Counted from the first letter of the stretch, positions 35,377 to 44,985 are shown. The stretch is DNA of 64,000 nucleotides from DATFVA01 sp963764235 (GCA_963764235.1 CAVXRO010000007.1:124001-188000), one strand, 5' to 3'. A program made the numbers and translations. Notes: generated by a model not told the origin, from the letters alone.

Positions 35377-36197
35377 AGATAAAGAAGAATTATTCCTTAA
35401 CAAGTAAGAGGACCATCTGGAGGCTTATTCCTTCGGGTGATATGCTGCTGATTGAAGAAAGGGATGAGAAAAATAAGCAGGTATATTTTAACTGCGTTCA
35501 GATAGGGTCGGGAAAATACCTGCTGAAAGATTTTCAGACCGATGAGAAATTCTGGTCGGGTGTTGAAGCTTTTGAAGATAGTAAGATATACTTCCACCGT
35601 TTTATGAAACCTGATATGCCGGGCCATATAGGAATTTTCGTATATGACCTGACATCGGGAGACTATCTCTGGAAGCGTGATGATCTTCTATACCTTTTTC
35701 TTTATGAAGACCGTGTATTTGGCTTTTATCAGAAGTTTGAGAGCCGGGAATTCTTTGCCCTGGATGCTCAGACAGGCAGGCTGGTAAAAGAATATGGTGA
35801 GAATTCTGATGAAATAAACAGGCTTAGAGAAAAACTTCTTCAGGAAGAATATGAAAAATATAAGACTTACCTGTTTCCTGAAAATTATGAATCAGAGAAA
35901 CTCAATCCGGAGCTCCAGCTGCTTGTTGAACAAACAAAAGAAAATGAGATCGTATCCGGAACAATCGAATTTGTCAAATTTAATGATCTTCTTCTGCTGA
36001 GTTTCCATACCGTGGCTAATGAGGGAAGGCTGAATAATAAATTCAGGATCATTGATATTAATACAGGAAAGATTATTTTTGAAGATGTGCTTAATGCGGG
36101 GATTACTTCCTACATACCGGATTCCTTCTTCATTAGGGATAATCTCCTGTTCCTGATTAAAAATAAGACTGAACTTATGGTTTTTTCGTTAGTTTGA
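35373..36197 (+). CDS. DUF4905-like protein of unknown function
   Basis: A 274-residue protein without signal peptide or membrane segment. It is made of short beta-strand pairs with aromatic residues (for example GHIGIFVYDLTSGDYLWKRDDLLYLFLYEDRVFGFY and FALDAQTGRLVKEYG), which suggests a small beta-propeller. It resembles the DUF4905 family seen in Bacteroidota relatives; no catalytic motif is visible. Its ATG overlaps the tnaA stop codon, so it is translationally coupled to tryptophanase, and the AMMECR1 gene follows 9 bp later. Confidence 0.7.
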   Translation: MKIKKNYSLTSKRTIWRLIPSGDMLLIEERDEKNKQVYFNCVQIGSGKYLLKDFQTDEKFWSGVEAFEDSKIYFHRFMKPDMPGHIGIFVYDLTSGDYLWKRDDLLYLFLYEDRVFGFYQKFESREFFALDAQTGRLVKEYGENSDEINRLREKLLQEEYEKYKTYLFPENYESEKLNPELQLLVEQTKENEIVSGTIEFVKFNDLLLLSFHTVANEGRLNNKFRIIDINTGKIIFEDVLNAGITSYIPDSFFIRDNLLFLIKNKTELMVFSLV

Positions 36198-36206
36198 ATT
36201 TGAAGG

Positions 36207-36794
36207 TTGATTACTATGGAATTGAGCCCGGAAGATAAATCTATCCTGCTTAAAGCTGCAAGAGATTCGATTAAATCGGTATTCAATGAAACTGAGATAC
36301 CGTCTCCTGATTTCCAGAAGTATCCTTCCTTAAAAATCCGGTCAGGCGCTTTTGTTACACTGACAATTAAGAATAAACTGCGCGGGTGCATAGGATATAT
36401 CTCTACTGAGACGAGCCTTTTTGAAACCGTGTGCGAAGCAGCAGTTCAGGCCGCTTTCCGTGACCCCCGCTTTCTGCCGGTTTCCCGGGAAGAAGTTGAC
36501 AAGCTGGATATAGAGATCTCGGTATTGTTTCCCTCAAGTAAAATCGAAAGCTATGATGAAATAGTTATAGGCCGACATGGATTAATACTCAATCATCTTG
36601 GAAAAAGAGGACTGCTTCTTCCGCAGGTGGCTCCTGAGAATAATTTTGACCTGGAAAGGTTTCTCTGTGCAATATGCGAAAAGGCAGGGTTTGAACCATA
36701 TCTGTGGCAAAAACAGAAATTAAACATTGAAGTCTTTACTGCTGAAGTTTTTTCTGAGGAAGGAGAAAGGAGAAAGTCCTATGTCTCAGGTTAG
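36207..36794 (+). CDS. amrA: AMMECR1-domain protein (AmmeMemoRadiSam system protein A)
   Basis: A 195-residue AMMECR1 protein. The family hallmark L-R-G-C-I-G (KLRGCIGYIS) is at about residues 61-66, with DPRFLPVSREE at about 91-101 and the IGRHGL segment typical of the family. The reaction is unknown. In many bacteria and archaea the gene pairs with a MEMO homologue and a radical SAM protein. Here the MEMO gene follows and overlaps by 14 bp, while no radical SAM gene is present in the window. Confidence 0.92.
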   Translation: MITMELSPEDKSILLKAARDSIKSVFNETEIPSPDFQKYPSLKIRSGAFVTLTIKNKLRGCIGYISTETSLFETVCEAAVQAAFRDPRFLPVSREEVDKLDIEISVLFPSSKIESYDEIVIGRHGLILNHLGKRGLLLPQVAPENNFDLERFLCAICEKAGFEPYLWQKQKLNIEVFTAEVFSEEGERRKSYVSG

Positions 36795-37602
36795 AAAACC
36801 GGCAGTTGCAGGGTATTTTTATCCCGCGGATCCGTCAAAATTAAGAAACGAAATTGAATACCTTATTTCTGTTGCAAAAAAGAAGGAGGTTCCGGGAAAC
36901 ATATACGGAATCGTCTCGCCTCATGCGGGTTATACATATTCCGGAAAAACTGCAGCATTCGGCTTTAAACTGCTGGATAAAAAAAATATTAAAACAGTTA
37001 TCATTATTTCGCCCAGTCACAGGCAATATTTTCCCGGTATTTCCATCTATGAAGGCGATGCGTACAGGACACCGCTTGGTATTGTTCCTGTTAATATAAA
37101 AGCGGCAGATGCCCTTTCATTAAACGCCAAAACTATTTTCAGGGGGATGGAAGGACACGGGGATGAACATGCTATTGAAGTGCAGATCCCTTTCCTTCAG
37201 ACTGTACTGGAGGACTTTGAAATTGTACCTATCGTTATGGGCGACCAGGGAAAACTTTATATCGATGAATTAGCAGAACGGTTAAAAGACACAGTTGATG
37301 AAAACACTCTTGTGGTTTCAAGCTCCGATTTGTCTCATTACTACCCGGGTGATATCGCGGATAAAATGGATTCCGTCGTTGAAAGGGATATAAATCTTTT
37401 CAACTACGAAGGACTCTATGAAAACTTTGAGAACAGAAGATGCGAAGCCTGCGGTGCGGGGACCATCATAGCCTTGATGAAATCCGCTGATAATTTGAAA
37501 TACAATAAATCCATTGTTCTGCACAGGAGCGATTCCGGGGATACAACAGGGAATAAAAATGAAGTGGTTGGTTACCTTTCAGCAGCTGTTTATGGAGACT
37601 GA
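36781..37602 (+). CDS. amrB: MEMO1-family protein (AmmeMemoRadiSam system protein B)
   Basis: A 273-residue MEMO homologue with the fold of class III (LigB-type) extradiol dioxygenases. Putative metal-site residues are present: His in SPHAGYTYSG, His in SPSHRQYF, His in SSDLSHYY and Cys in CEACGAGT. Human MEMO1 binds iron or copper through equivalent His and Cys residues. I start it at the ATG 36781 (MSQVRKPAVAGYFYP), preceded by repeated AGGAG-like sequence, rather than at an in-frame TTG at 36727. It overlaps the AMMECR1 gene end and directly abuts the DUF2520 gene, so the three are coupled. Confidence 0.92.
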   Translation: MSQVRKPAVAGYFYPADPSKLRNEIEYLISVAKKKEVPGNIYGIVSPHAGYTYSGKTAAFGFKLLDKKNIKTVIIISPSHRQYFPGISIYEGDAYRTPLGIVPVNIKAADALSLNAKTIFRGMEGHGDEHAIEVQIPFLQTVLEDFEIVPIVMGDQGKLYIDELAERLKDTVDENTLVVSSSDLSHYYPGDIADKMDSVVERDINLFNYEGLYENFENRRCEACGAGTIIALMKSADNLKYNKSIVLHRSDSGDTTGNKNEVVGYLSAAVYGD

Positions 37603-38508
37603 TTGCTGAATAAAAGCTCCGGAATAGCAGTTATTGGCGCAGGTAAAATTGCTCATACCCTAATACCTCTCCTGGTTAAAGGGAATTATTCCGTAAAGGG
37701 CGTTGTCAGCACAAATATAAAACCCGCCCGGGCACTTGCAAAAAAATATAAACTTGGATTCGGCTCGGATGATATAAATGCCATCCCGCCGGATGTTAAA
37801 GTCTTCTTTATTATGGTACCCGATAATCAGATATCCATAGCCGCCCGGCGGCTTTCGAATCTCAGAAATAATTTCAGGGAATGCCTTTTTGTCCATACTT
37901 CGGGCTCGGAAGGGAGCTCTGTTCTTAAAAACCTTGAGAATAAAAGTGCTATGACGGCTTCGTTTCACATTATGCAGAGTTTTCCGTCCATTAGACAGAC
38001 AAATATTAAAAATTCATTTGCCGCAATTGAAACAGACTATCCAGGGGCTGAAAAATATCTATTTTCGCTGGGCAGGTCGTTAGGGCTGAAATCATTTAAG
38101 CTTACCGAAGTAGGAAAAGTATACTACCATATGGCTGGTGTATTTGCGGCAAATTTCATTAACGGAAACCTTTTTTCTTCTGAGAAGATGCTTGAAAATA
38201 CAGGTCTGACTGGTAAGGATTACTATTCCATGTTCGAACCTATAATCAATACAACCCTTTTAAATATTAAAAAAGATGGTTCTTTTTCCTCATTATCAGG
38301 TCCTGTTCAAAGAGGGGATTCACGCACTGTAAAGAGACACATCGAAGCCTTGAAGAAGCTTAGGCAGGGACTAAACAAAAAGCTGATGCAGAGTTATATT
38401 GCGCAAAGCCTGGTACTCCTTGAAATAATCGATGACAGGGAAGGGAATCTCACCCCCGGGCAGAAAGAAATAAAAAAGATCCTAACAGCAGAAGTCAGGA
38501 AAATCTAA
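37603..38508 (+). CDS. Rossmann-fold plus DUF2520 protein
   Basis: A 301-residue protein starting with TTG directly after the MEMO stop codon. The N-terminal NAD(P)-binding domain has IAVIGAGKIAHTL (G-x-G-x-x-A), and the helical C-terminal DUF2520 domain starts at about residue 135 (MTASFHIMQSFPS...). The whole resembles 3-hydroxyacid or pyrroline-5-carboxylate reductase-like enzymes and is annotated as a probable oxidoreductase in related bacteria; substrate unknown. It ends the tnaA unit and overlaps the convergent phosphate transporter gene by 4 bp. Confidence 0.85.
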   Translation: MLNKSSGIAVIGAGKIAHTLIPLLVKGNYSVKGVVSTNIKPARALAKKYKLGFGSDDINAIPPDVKVFFIMVPDNQISIAARRLSNLRNNFRECLFVHTSGSEGSSVLKNLENKSAMTASFHIMQSFPSIRQTNIKNSFAAIETDYPGAEKYLFSLGRSLGLKSFKLTEVGKVYYHMAGVFAANFINGNLFSSEKMLENTGLTGKDYYSMFEPIINTTLLNIKKDGSFSSLSGPVQRGDSRTVKRHIEALKKLRQGLNKKLMQSYIAQSLVLLEIIDDREGNLTPGQKEIKKILTAEVRKI

Positions 38509-39491
38509 ACAAACAGCTGGGTAATATAAAATGTAATCATTGCAAAGGCTGCTGATAAGGGGATGGTCAAAACCCAGGCCCACAGAATATTTCGTGCAAC
38601 TCCCCAGCGTACAGCTGAAAAACCTTTTATCGAACCAACTCCTATTATTGATCCTGTTATAGTATGTGTTGTACTTACCGGGATACCCCAGATTGAGGCA
38701 AGTGAAATGGTAATTCCCGATGCTGTCTCAGCACTGAAACCGCCGAACGGGGTCAGCTTGGTAACACGCATACCGAGAGTTTTTATCACTTTCCATCCGC
38801 CAATGAGTGTGCCGAAAGCTATAACCGTATAGCTCATCAAAATAACGTAAAACGGAATATAAAAAGTACTTCCAAGTACTCCGTTGGTAAAAAGAACGAC
38901 GGCAATTATACCTATAGTTTTCTGGGCATCGTTGGAGCCGTGACTTAATGAATACAATGCTGCCGAAACAAGCTGAAGCTTCCGGAAATATTTATCCACC
39001 TTAAAAGGGGATTTGTTCCGCACTATCCATAATGTCACTACAGAGAATATTAACGCAATAATAAACCCCATAATCGGTGCAAGAAAAATAAATATTACAA
39101 CTTTTGAATATCCCGATACTACAATTGCGCCGAATCCTGCTTTTGCTATTCCTGCACCGCCGTATCCGCCTATAATCGAATGCGAAACTGAGATCGGCAT
39201 TCCGTAATGCGTTGCCGTTGCAGAGAGGAGTATGGCTCCTATGAGTCCTGAAAAAATCACATGGTTGTCAACTATGTTAACATCAACAATCCCTTTCCCT
39301 ATCGTCGTTGCAACGCTTACCCCGAAAATGAAAGCTGCTGCAAAATTGAAAAAGGCTGCCCAGACCACGGCCTGACCAGGAGTAAGAACCCGCGTAGAGA
39401 CAACTGTTGCAATCGAGTTTGCGGCATCGTTCATTCCATTATAAAAATCGAATACGAGTGCCAGCAGAATGATGATAAAAGCAAATTCCAT
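38505..39491 (-). CDS. pit: PiT-family inorganic phosphate transporter
   Basis: A 328-residue low-affinity phosphate permease with about ten membrane segments. Both PiT signature repeats are present: FDFYNGMNDAANSIATVVSTRVLTP at residues 15-39 and SHGSNDAQKTIGIIA in the second half, each with the G-x-N-D-x-x core. It lies 1 bp after a DUF47/PhoU-like gene on the same strand, the standard partner in PiT operons across bacteria. Driven by the cation gradient, it imports metal-phosphate. There is no Pho-box-like site in the short upstream sequence. Confidence 0.95.
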   Translation of the reverse strand: MEFAFIIILLALVFDFYNGMNDAANSIATVVSTRVLTPGQAVVWAAFFNFAAAFIFGVSVATTIGKGIVDVNIVDNHVIFSGLIGAILLSATATHYGMPISVSHSIIGGYGGAGIAKAGFGAIVVSGYSKVVIFIFLAPIMGFIIALIFSVVTLWIVRNKSPFKVDKYFRKLQLVSAALYSLSHGSNDAQKTIGIIAVVLFTNGVLGSTFYIPFYVILMSYTVIAFGTLIGGWKVIKTLGMRVTKLTPFGGFSAETASGITISLASIWGIPVSTTHTITGSIIGVGSIKGFSAVRWGVARNILWAWVLTIPLSAAFAMITFYITQLFV

Positions 39492-39492
39492 A

Positions 39493-40104
39493 TTATGTAT
39501 TCTTAATGAAAAGGCTGATGATCAGGTTTGCGGTCGACTGACACCTGTCAGATGTATTCTCGAGTATCTCCAGTATCTCCTTTCTTTTTATAATCTCAAT
39601 AGCATTGGTCTCGTTCTCGAAAAGTTCTTTTAAGGCCTGCCTGTAAATATTATCAGCTTCTGTTTCAAGGACTTTTACAGCTTTCATCTCATTGGTACGC
39701 TTAACTTTCAAATCCTGAATTGCTATACCAAGCTCCTTTACCTGTTCAGCGACCACTGCAGAAAGCTTATCAGCATATTTAATCCTGGACTGAATGTTGT
39801 AAGTCTCTATTCTGCTCGATGCTCCAAGCAGCATATCGCTTATATCATCCAGTCTTTTTATCAGACCGAATATATCCTCCCTGTCAAATGGAGTAATATA
39901 AGTTTTATTGAGCCGCTTGGTGACTTTTGAAGTAATTTCATCACATCTCAGCTCAAGAGGTTTTATTTTAAGAAATATATCCCTGTCTATTTCTTCACTT
40001 GAAAAAAGCTGATGCGTAAGATCAGCCATTTCCCCAACGTGAGTTATCATTTCCTTAAAATTATCGAAGTACTTTTCTTCCTTCGGCAGTAAACTTTTAA
40101 ACAT
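39493..40104 (-). CDS. DUF47 (PhoU-like) regulator of the phosphate transporter
   Basis: A 203-residue all-helical PhoU-like protein of the DUF47 family, sharing an operon with the PiT transporter (1-bp spacing). Typical features are the acidic motif LKIKPLELRCDEIT near residue 50 and FDREDIFGLIKRLDDISD near 75-92, whose Glu/Asp residues bind metal in PhoU relatives. It is cytosolic, and is thought to modulate the adjacent transporter. Confidence 0.93.
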   Translation of the reverse strand: MFKSLLPKEEKYFDNFKEMITHVGEMADLTHQLFSSEEIDRDIFLKIKPLELRCDEITSKVTKRLNKTYITPFDREDIFGLIKRLDDISDMLLGASSRIETYNIQSRIKYADKLSAVVAEQVKELGIAIQDLKVKRTNEMKAVKVLETEADNIYRQALKELFENETNAIEIIKRKEILEILENTSDRCQSTANLIISLFIKNT

Positions 40105-40273
40105 TTTGTTCCCTCAATCTCTTTCGTCGGGGCAAAGATAAAAAATAATCTCTTTTCGACGAAATAACTTTAAAGGATTTTAAGAGAATTACTCTCAATC
40201 ACCCCCGATGTTTTTACAAGCACAATTCATTTTTGTATATTTCCACTCATTTTGCAAATACTTAAGGAATTCA

Positions 40274-41773
40274 ATGGCTAAGCAGAACGATTTGTTGGAT
40301 AAAATTGTATCACTGTCTAAAAGAAGAGGATTCGTATTCCAGTCAAGCGAAATTTACGGGGGACTTAATGGATGCTGGGATTACGGCCCCCTCGGTGTTG
40401 AGCTTTTGAAGAATGTTAAGGAGGAGTGGTGGAAGTTTATGACATACCGGGAGGATGTGGAAGGACTTGATGCTTCAATATTGATGCATCCCCGTGTATG
40501 GGAGGCTTCGGGTCACGTAGAGAATTTTACTGATCCTATGGTCGACTGTAAGCAGTGTAAGGCAAGGTTCCGTGTTGATTTGTTAGGCGATCTTATAAAT
40601 GAGAAGAAAAAGACAAAAGCCATTGAAGAAGTAAAGAACCATATAGCCGGCGATCCAGAGTTGTCTCACCAATTTGAGAGCCTCCTGGAAGCTTCAGTTT
40701 CCGGAGGCGAAGCTGCAGTTGATATCGCATTTACAGCGTTACTCGAGAATGCTGAAATTAGCCCTGTTCTCCTCATTAAACTTAACTGTCCCCAGTGCGG
40801 AAACAAGGGTACTTTTACGGCTGCACGTAAGTTTAATCTGATGTTTAAGACCTTTATTGGACCGGTTGAAGATGCCAACGCGGTTGTCTACCTGCGGCCC
40901 GAGACTGCGCAGGGTATTTTTGTTAATTTCCAAAACGTTCAGAATGCCTCCCGCCAGAAGCTCCCATTCGGTATTGCACAAATTGGTAAAGCCTTCAGAA
41001 ATGAAATCAACACGAAGAACTTCCTTTTCAGAACAAGGGAATTCGAGCAGATGGAAATGCAGTTCTTTGTTAATCCTTCCGAGGATAAGAAATGGTACGA
41101 CTACTGGAAAGAGCTCAGGATAAATTGGTATAAGTCGCTGGGAATTACCGCATCCAAACTTCGTTTTCATGATCATCCGGCAGATAAACTTGCCCATTAT
41201 GCTAAAGAAGCCACGGATATTGAATACCAGTTCCCGTTTGGCTGGGGTGAGATTGAAGGTATACATAATAGGACGAACTTCGACCTCAGCAGGCACGAAG
41301 AATATTCCGGCAAATCAATGAAATATTTTGATGAAGGGTCAAAAGAAAAATTTATCCCGTTCATTATAGAAACTTCTTCCGGTGCAAGCAGGTCTTTTAT
41401 GGCTTTCCTTGTTGATGCATATTATGAAGAGGAAGTAAAAGGTGAAACACGTTCTGTACTGCGTTTTCATCCGAAGCTTGCCCCCGTAAAAGCTGCAATC
41501 TTTCCGTTGGTCAATAAGGACGGAATGCCTGAGATAGCCAGGAGTATTGAATCTGATCTCAGGAAGAATTTCAAGGTCTTTTACGATGATAAAGGTGCAG
41601 TAGGAAGAAGGTACAGAAGGCAGGATGAAGCCGGTACACCTTTCTGTATTACTGTTGATACTCAGACTTTGGAAGACAATACGGTCACAGTTCGTGAACG
41701 TGATTCAATGGAACAGGTTCGGATTGATTCATCGGCTGTTATAAGCTACCTGCTGGATAAGCTGACCATATAG
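40274..41773 (+). CDS. glyS: Glycine--tRNA ligase, alpha2 type
   Basis: A 499-residue class II synthetase of the eukaryote/Gram-positive dimer type, not the alpha2-beta2 form. Motif 2 region (FRNEINTKNFLFRTREFEQMEMQFFV), the RPETAQGIFVNF segment, motif 3 (SSGASRSFMAFLVDAY...) and the anticodon-binding domain (from about residue 400) are intact. A zinc-binding set CxxC is at CKQCKARF and CPQCG. I chose the ATG at 40274 (MAKQNDLLDKIVSLSKRRGF), preceded by AAGGA, over an upstream in-frame ATG at 40208 that would add 22 hydrophobic residues not seen in the family. A terminator follows. Confidence 0.97.
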   Translation: MAKQNDLLDKIVSLSKRRGFVFQSSEIYGGLNGCWDYGPLGVELLKNVKEEWWKFMTYREDVEGLDASILMHPRVWEASGHVENFTDPMVDCKQCKARFRVDLLGDLINEKKKTKAIEEVKNHIAGDPELSHQFESLLEASVSGGEAAVDIAFTALLENAEISPVLLIKLNCPQCGNKGTFTAARKFNLMFKTFIGPVEDANAVVYLRPETAQGIFVNFQNVQNASRQKLPFGIAQIGKAFRNEINTKNFLFRTREFEQMEMQFFVNPSEDKKWYDYWKELRINWYKSLGITASKLRFHDHPADKLAHYAKEATDIEYQFPFGWGEIEGIHNRTNFDLSRHEEYSGKSMKYFDEGSKEKFIPFIIETSSGASRSFMAFLVDAYYEEEVKGETRSVLRFHPKLAPVKAAIFPLVNKDGMPEIARSIESDLRKNFKVFYDDKGAVGRRYRRQDEAGTPFCITVDTQTLEDNTVTVRERDSMEQVRIDSSAVISYLLDKLTI

Positions 41774-41908
41774 ATGGGGAAAAGCGATACATCAAATGGC
41801 CGGTTCCATCCCGCCATATTATAATGTCGTTTTTGATTATAAATTTCAGCCGGGTGAAAGTCTAAAGGTGCTGTAATTCATTATTTTAAATGAAACTTTT
41901 ATATAGCT

Positions 41909-41944
41909 GCGGAGGTAATAAATTGAGAATTATCTCCGCTTTTT
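41909..41944 (+). terminator. Rho-independent terminator
   Basis: Eleven-bp stem GCGGAGGTAAT/ATTATCTCCGC (one G-U pair), 9-nt loop, five T. It lies after glyS and just before the TPR gene. Confidence 0.85.
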
Positions 41945-41951
41945 CATATAT

Positions 41952-43130
41952 ATGAAGTATCTTTTTAAAAATTCCGGAGTCAGGTTGAAAAATATCCTAT
42001 TGTCCTTACTTGTTTTAATAATTATATCAGCCCCGATCTACTCACAGGAAACAAAGTTTGACTCGCTTGCTTCCAGGGGTATCAGGCAGATCTATGATAT
42101 AAAATTTGATCAGGCAGAGAAAACCTTCAGGGAATTGATCGCCGATTACCCGGATCATCCTGCCGGAAGATTCTTCCTTGCCATGATCGATTGGTGGAAG
42201 ATCCTTCTTAATCCTGATGACGAATCTCATGATGAAATTTTCTTTCAGAAACTTGAAGATGTTATCTACCAGTGCGATCAGTTACTAGATGATAACCCGG
42301 AGAATGTGGATGCGCTCTTCTTTAAAGGAGGAGCAATAGGCTTCAGAGGCAGGCTCAGATCATTAAGGGAGAGCTGGCTTAAAGCTGCTGATGACGGACG
42401 AGAGGCTCTTCCTATAGTTGAACGTGCAAGCATTCTCGATCCCGATAACAAAGATGTCCAGCTCGGCTTTGGAATCTACGATTATTATGCTTCTGTTATA
42501 CCGGAAGAGTATCCATTGATGAAACCATTAATGATCTTTTTCCCCTCGGGAGATAAAGAAAAAGGACTGAAAGAATTAAAAAATACCGCAGAAAACGGTA
42601 AATATGCAAAATATGAAGCCCGCTATTTTCTGATGACGCTTTATTATAACTATGAAAATAATCCCTTCAAGTCTTATGAGTATGCTTCAATGCTGAACGC
42701 TGAATTTCCCGATAACCCGGTGTTTGAAAGATGGAAAGGAAGAATTGCAGCAAGGAAAGGGGATTATGCTGAGTCCTCGGAAATTTTTAAAGATGTGCTC
42801 GCAAAAGCAGACTCCGGATTTACCGGTTATACTGTTCTGCCTGCAATTAGAGAAGCTGTTTATTATGTCGGATTACAGTATAAGAATACAGCTGATCTCG
42901 ATTCATCTGAGTATTATTTTAACAAATGTGTGGATTACTCCAAAGAACTTGATACAGACGGCGAATCCGGGTTCTGGATAAATTCCGTTTTATACCTCGG
43001 GATGATAAATGACCAGATAGGCAACCGTGGAAAGGCTCTTGATTATTATAATGAACTTCTGGATATGAAAGAATACGGAAGTTCTCATTCGCTGGCTAAG
43101 AAATATATTGAAAATCCATACAGTCCTTAG
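41952..43130 (+). CDS. Exported TPR-repeat protein
   Basis: A 392-residue protein. A signal peptide spans about residues 12-30 (ILLSLLVLIIISAPIYSQ). The rest is helical with tetratricopeptide-like repeats (for example FDQAEKTFRELIADYPDHPAGRFFLAMIDW, PVFERWKGRIAARKGDYAESSEIFKDVL, RGKALDYYNELLDM). It would be a periplasmic scaffold. No catalytic motif is visible and the function is unknown. The glyS terminator ends 7 bp before the start, so its promoter overlaps that hairpin or transcription reads through. Confidence 0.78.
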   Translation: MKYLFKNSGVRLKNILLSLLVLIIISAPIYSQETKFDSLASRGIRQIYDIKFDQAEKTFRELIADYPDHPAGRFFLAMIDWWKILLNPDDESHDEIFFQKLEDVIYQCDQLLDDNPENVDALFFKGGAIGFRGRLRSLRESWLKAADDGREALPIVERASILDPDNKDVQLGFGIYDYYASVIPEEYPLMKPLMIFFPSGDKEKGLKELKNTAENGKYAKYEARYFLMTLYYNYENNPFKSYEYASMLNAEFPDNPVFERWKGRIAARKGDYAESSEIFKDVLAKADSGFTGYTVLPAIREAVYYVGLQYKNTADLDSSEYYFNKCVDYSKELDTDGESGFWINSVLYLGMINDQIGNRGKALDYYNELLDMKEYGSSHSLAKKYIENPYSP

Positions 43131-43196
43131 CGCTAAAGGCAAACCAGCCTGGGCAAGCAGGACGAAATCCCGCTTTTGAGGAGGCACTATTCCTTA

Positions 43197-44132
43197 TTAA
43201 AAAGTCGTGGCAATGCTTATTCTATGCAGGGCACCGATTGTTCCGAGAGAGCTGAAACCGTAATCAAAATTATAATCAGAAATGACAAGTCCTAATCCCG
43301 CATTAAATCCTGCGATACCGGCTGTGGTTCCGACCTTAAGTTCTGATCTTTTTTCATTATCGTAACCGAAACGAAGACTTACCACTTTGCTCAGATTGAA
43401 TTCTGCACCGATTGTAAAAGCCTTAAACCGCTGTGAAAAATCATCCCGCTCCTCATTCAGCTTATGAAAATCAAGCGAAATGCGCGCGGGCAGGTTCTCG
43501 AGCCTCTTTGAAATACCTATAACAATATCCAGTGGAAGAGATTCTTTTGTATCGTAATATGTTGTCAGCTGCGAACCCATATTCATGGCAGCAAAGCCGA
43601 TATCAATCAGCGCTGAAGGAATAGCATAATGCAGTCCGATATCTCCGGCAAGTCCTGTTGAAGAACGTTTTTCTATTCCCGAATAAATAAACTTTACATT
43701 TGCTCCGTAGTAAAAATTATCGTCTAGTGCATTAGCGTAACCGACAATAAATGCAACCTCACCGGCGCTAAAATCTTCTGTCTTATTTCCGACTTCGTCG
43801 GCTCCTGTAAAAGTACCATAGTTAATATATTTAACAGCAGCTCCGAACCTTCCGATTCCTTCAAATTCCCAGGAATAGGTCAGGCTGGCAAGATTTATAT
43901 CTAAAAGGTGTTTAACGAAGGAAAATGATACGGGCTGACCCTGCAGCAGATCCAATCCGGCCGGATTATAAAAAATTACATTGGGGTCATCGTCATTTGA
44001 TACAAAGCTGCCGGCTAGCGCCCCTGCACGCGCACTCATATCGAGTCTGAGAAAATCATATGTATTCTGTGCAGATACCAGAACCGGTGAAAGAATTAAG
44101 ATTGAAAAAAGGAAAGCAGCCGTTCTTTTCAT
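43197..44132 (-). CDS. porQ: Type IX secretion system protein PorQ
   Basis: A 311-residue outer-membrane beta-barrel of the PorQ/PorV/FadL-like group. The N-terminus MKRTAAFLFSILILSPVLVSA is a signal peptide and is preceded by GGGAG, so I place the start at 44132 rather than at the farther upstream ATG of the open frame. The mature protein starts NTYDFLRLDMSARAGALAGSF, with the segment PNVIFYNPAGLD typical of PorQ/PorV proteins, and ends in the aromatic GALHRISIATTF strand. In Bacteroidota PorQ works with PorU/PorZ/PorV in the shuttle complex that processes type IX cargo, consistent with the sorting-domain proteins in this window. Confidence 0.8.
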   Translation of the reverse strand: MKRTAAFLFSILILSPVLVSAQNTYDFLRLDMSARAGALAGSFVSNDDDPNVIFYNPAGLDLLQGQPVSFSFVKHLLDINLASLTYSWEFEGIGRFGAAVKYINYGTFTGADEVGNKTEDFSAGEVAFIVGYANALDDNFYYGANVKFIYSGIEKRSSTGLAGDIGLHYAIPSALIDIGFAAMNMGSQLTTYYDTKESLPLDIVIGISKRLENLPARISLDFHKLNEERDDFSQRFKAFTIGAEFNLSKVVSLRFGYDNEKRSELKVGTTAGIAGFNAGLGLVISDYNFDYGFSSLGTIGALHRISIATTF

Positions 44133-44332
44133 AAACTCCCAAAATTTTTCGTCAATATTTAACCATATTCGCCAATAAAGGCAAGGCAAAACTTTTATTA
44201 ACGCATAATTTTCTTTTGTTTCCGGCTAATTATCTTTAATTTGATCATAGATTTGGTATAACCACTGCCAGTGAATCGATGACTCACGAATCATTAAAAA
44301 AAATCTTCCCCAAAAGACAGAAAGGATACTGA

Positions 44333-44947
44333 ATGAATGAGTCGAACAAATTCGTTTCGCCGTCCTTATTTCTTTTAGCTGCCCTTTGCTTTTTTCTTCC
44401 ATTCGTCAGTTTTACCTGCCAGGGACAAAGAATAGCTACAGTTACGGGCATGGAATTGATAACCGGTACAAAAATAGAAAAGTTTGAAATGGAGAAATTT
44501 GATACCGGGCAAACCAATCCCGATCTCGATAAGCAGCGGGATGTCAATACCGAACCGCTGGCGGTTGCTGCTTTCATTTTTGCTCTTTTAGGGATAGTAG
44601 TTTCTCTGATCCCCCGTTATACAAAGATGCTTTCGCTTGTTGCAGGTGCTTTGGGGGCATTGATGCTGCTATTTTTAAGATCGAGCATCGGGGGGGAGGT
44701 GGCGGGAGATTTTAATTTTAAAATTATTGAGGTATCATACGAGTGGGGGTATTACCTGTCGCTGATATTACTCATTGCTGCATTCGCCATAAACCTTTAC
44801 CAGGTATTATCCGGAAACAGGGCGGCAGCTGTTACCTCTATTGATGATCTGCAGTACTCAAATGTTGTTTACTGTCCAAGCTGCGGTGCAAAGAATGATG
44901 CCGGAAGTATTTTCTGCTCAAAATGTGGGCACACCATAACCCCTTAA
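44333..44947 (+). CDS. Membrane protein with C-terminal zinc ribbon
   Basis: A 204-residue protein with about four membrane segments (near 10-28, 78-95, 100-116 and 138-158) and a C-terminal zinc ribbon CPSCGAKNDAGSIFCSKCG at about 179-199, cytosolic if the topology is even. Zinc-ribbon tails of this kind occur on many small bacterial membrane proteins without known roles. It is closed by a strong terminator. Confidence 0.72.
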   Translation: MNESNKFVSPSLFLLAALCFFLPFVSFTCQGQRIATVTGMELITGTKIEKFEMEKFDTGQTNPDLDKQRDVNTEPLAVAAFIFALLGIVVSLIPRYTKMLSLVAGALGALMLLFLRSSIGGEVAGDFNFKIIEVSYEWGYYLSLILLIAAFAINLYQVLSGNRAAAVTSIDDLQYSNVVYCPSCGAKNDAGSIFCSKCGHTITP

Positions 44948-44985
44948 GGAAACCTTTAACCCCTGGAATTTGTTTAATATTTGTG

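Noticed and set aside
41808..41826. GGTTCCATCCCGCCA, resembling the 3' end of a tRNA
   Set aside because: No matching acceptor strand, D arm or anticodon arm lies upstream, and the flanks of the putative T loop do not pair.
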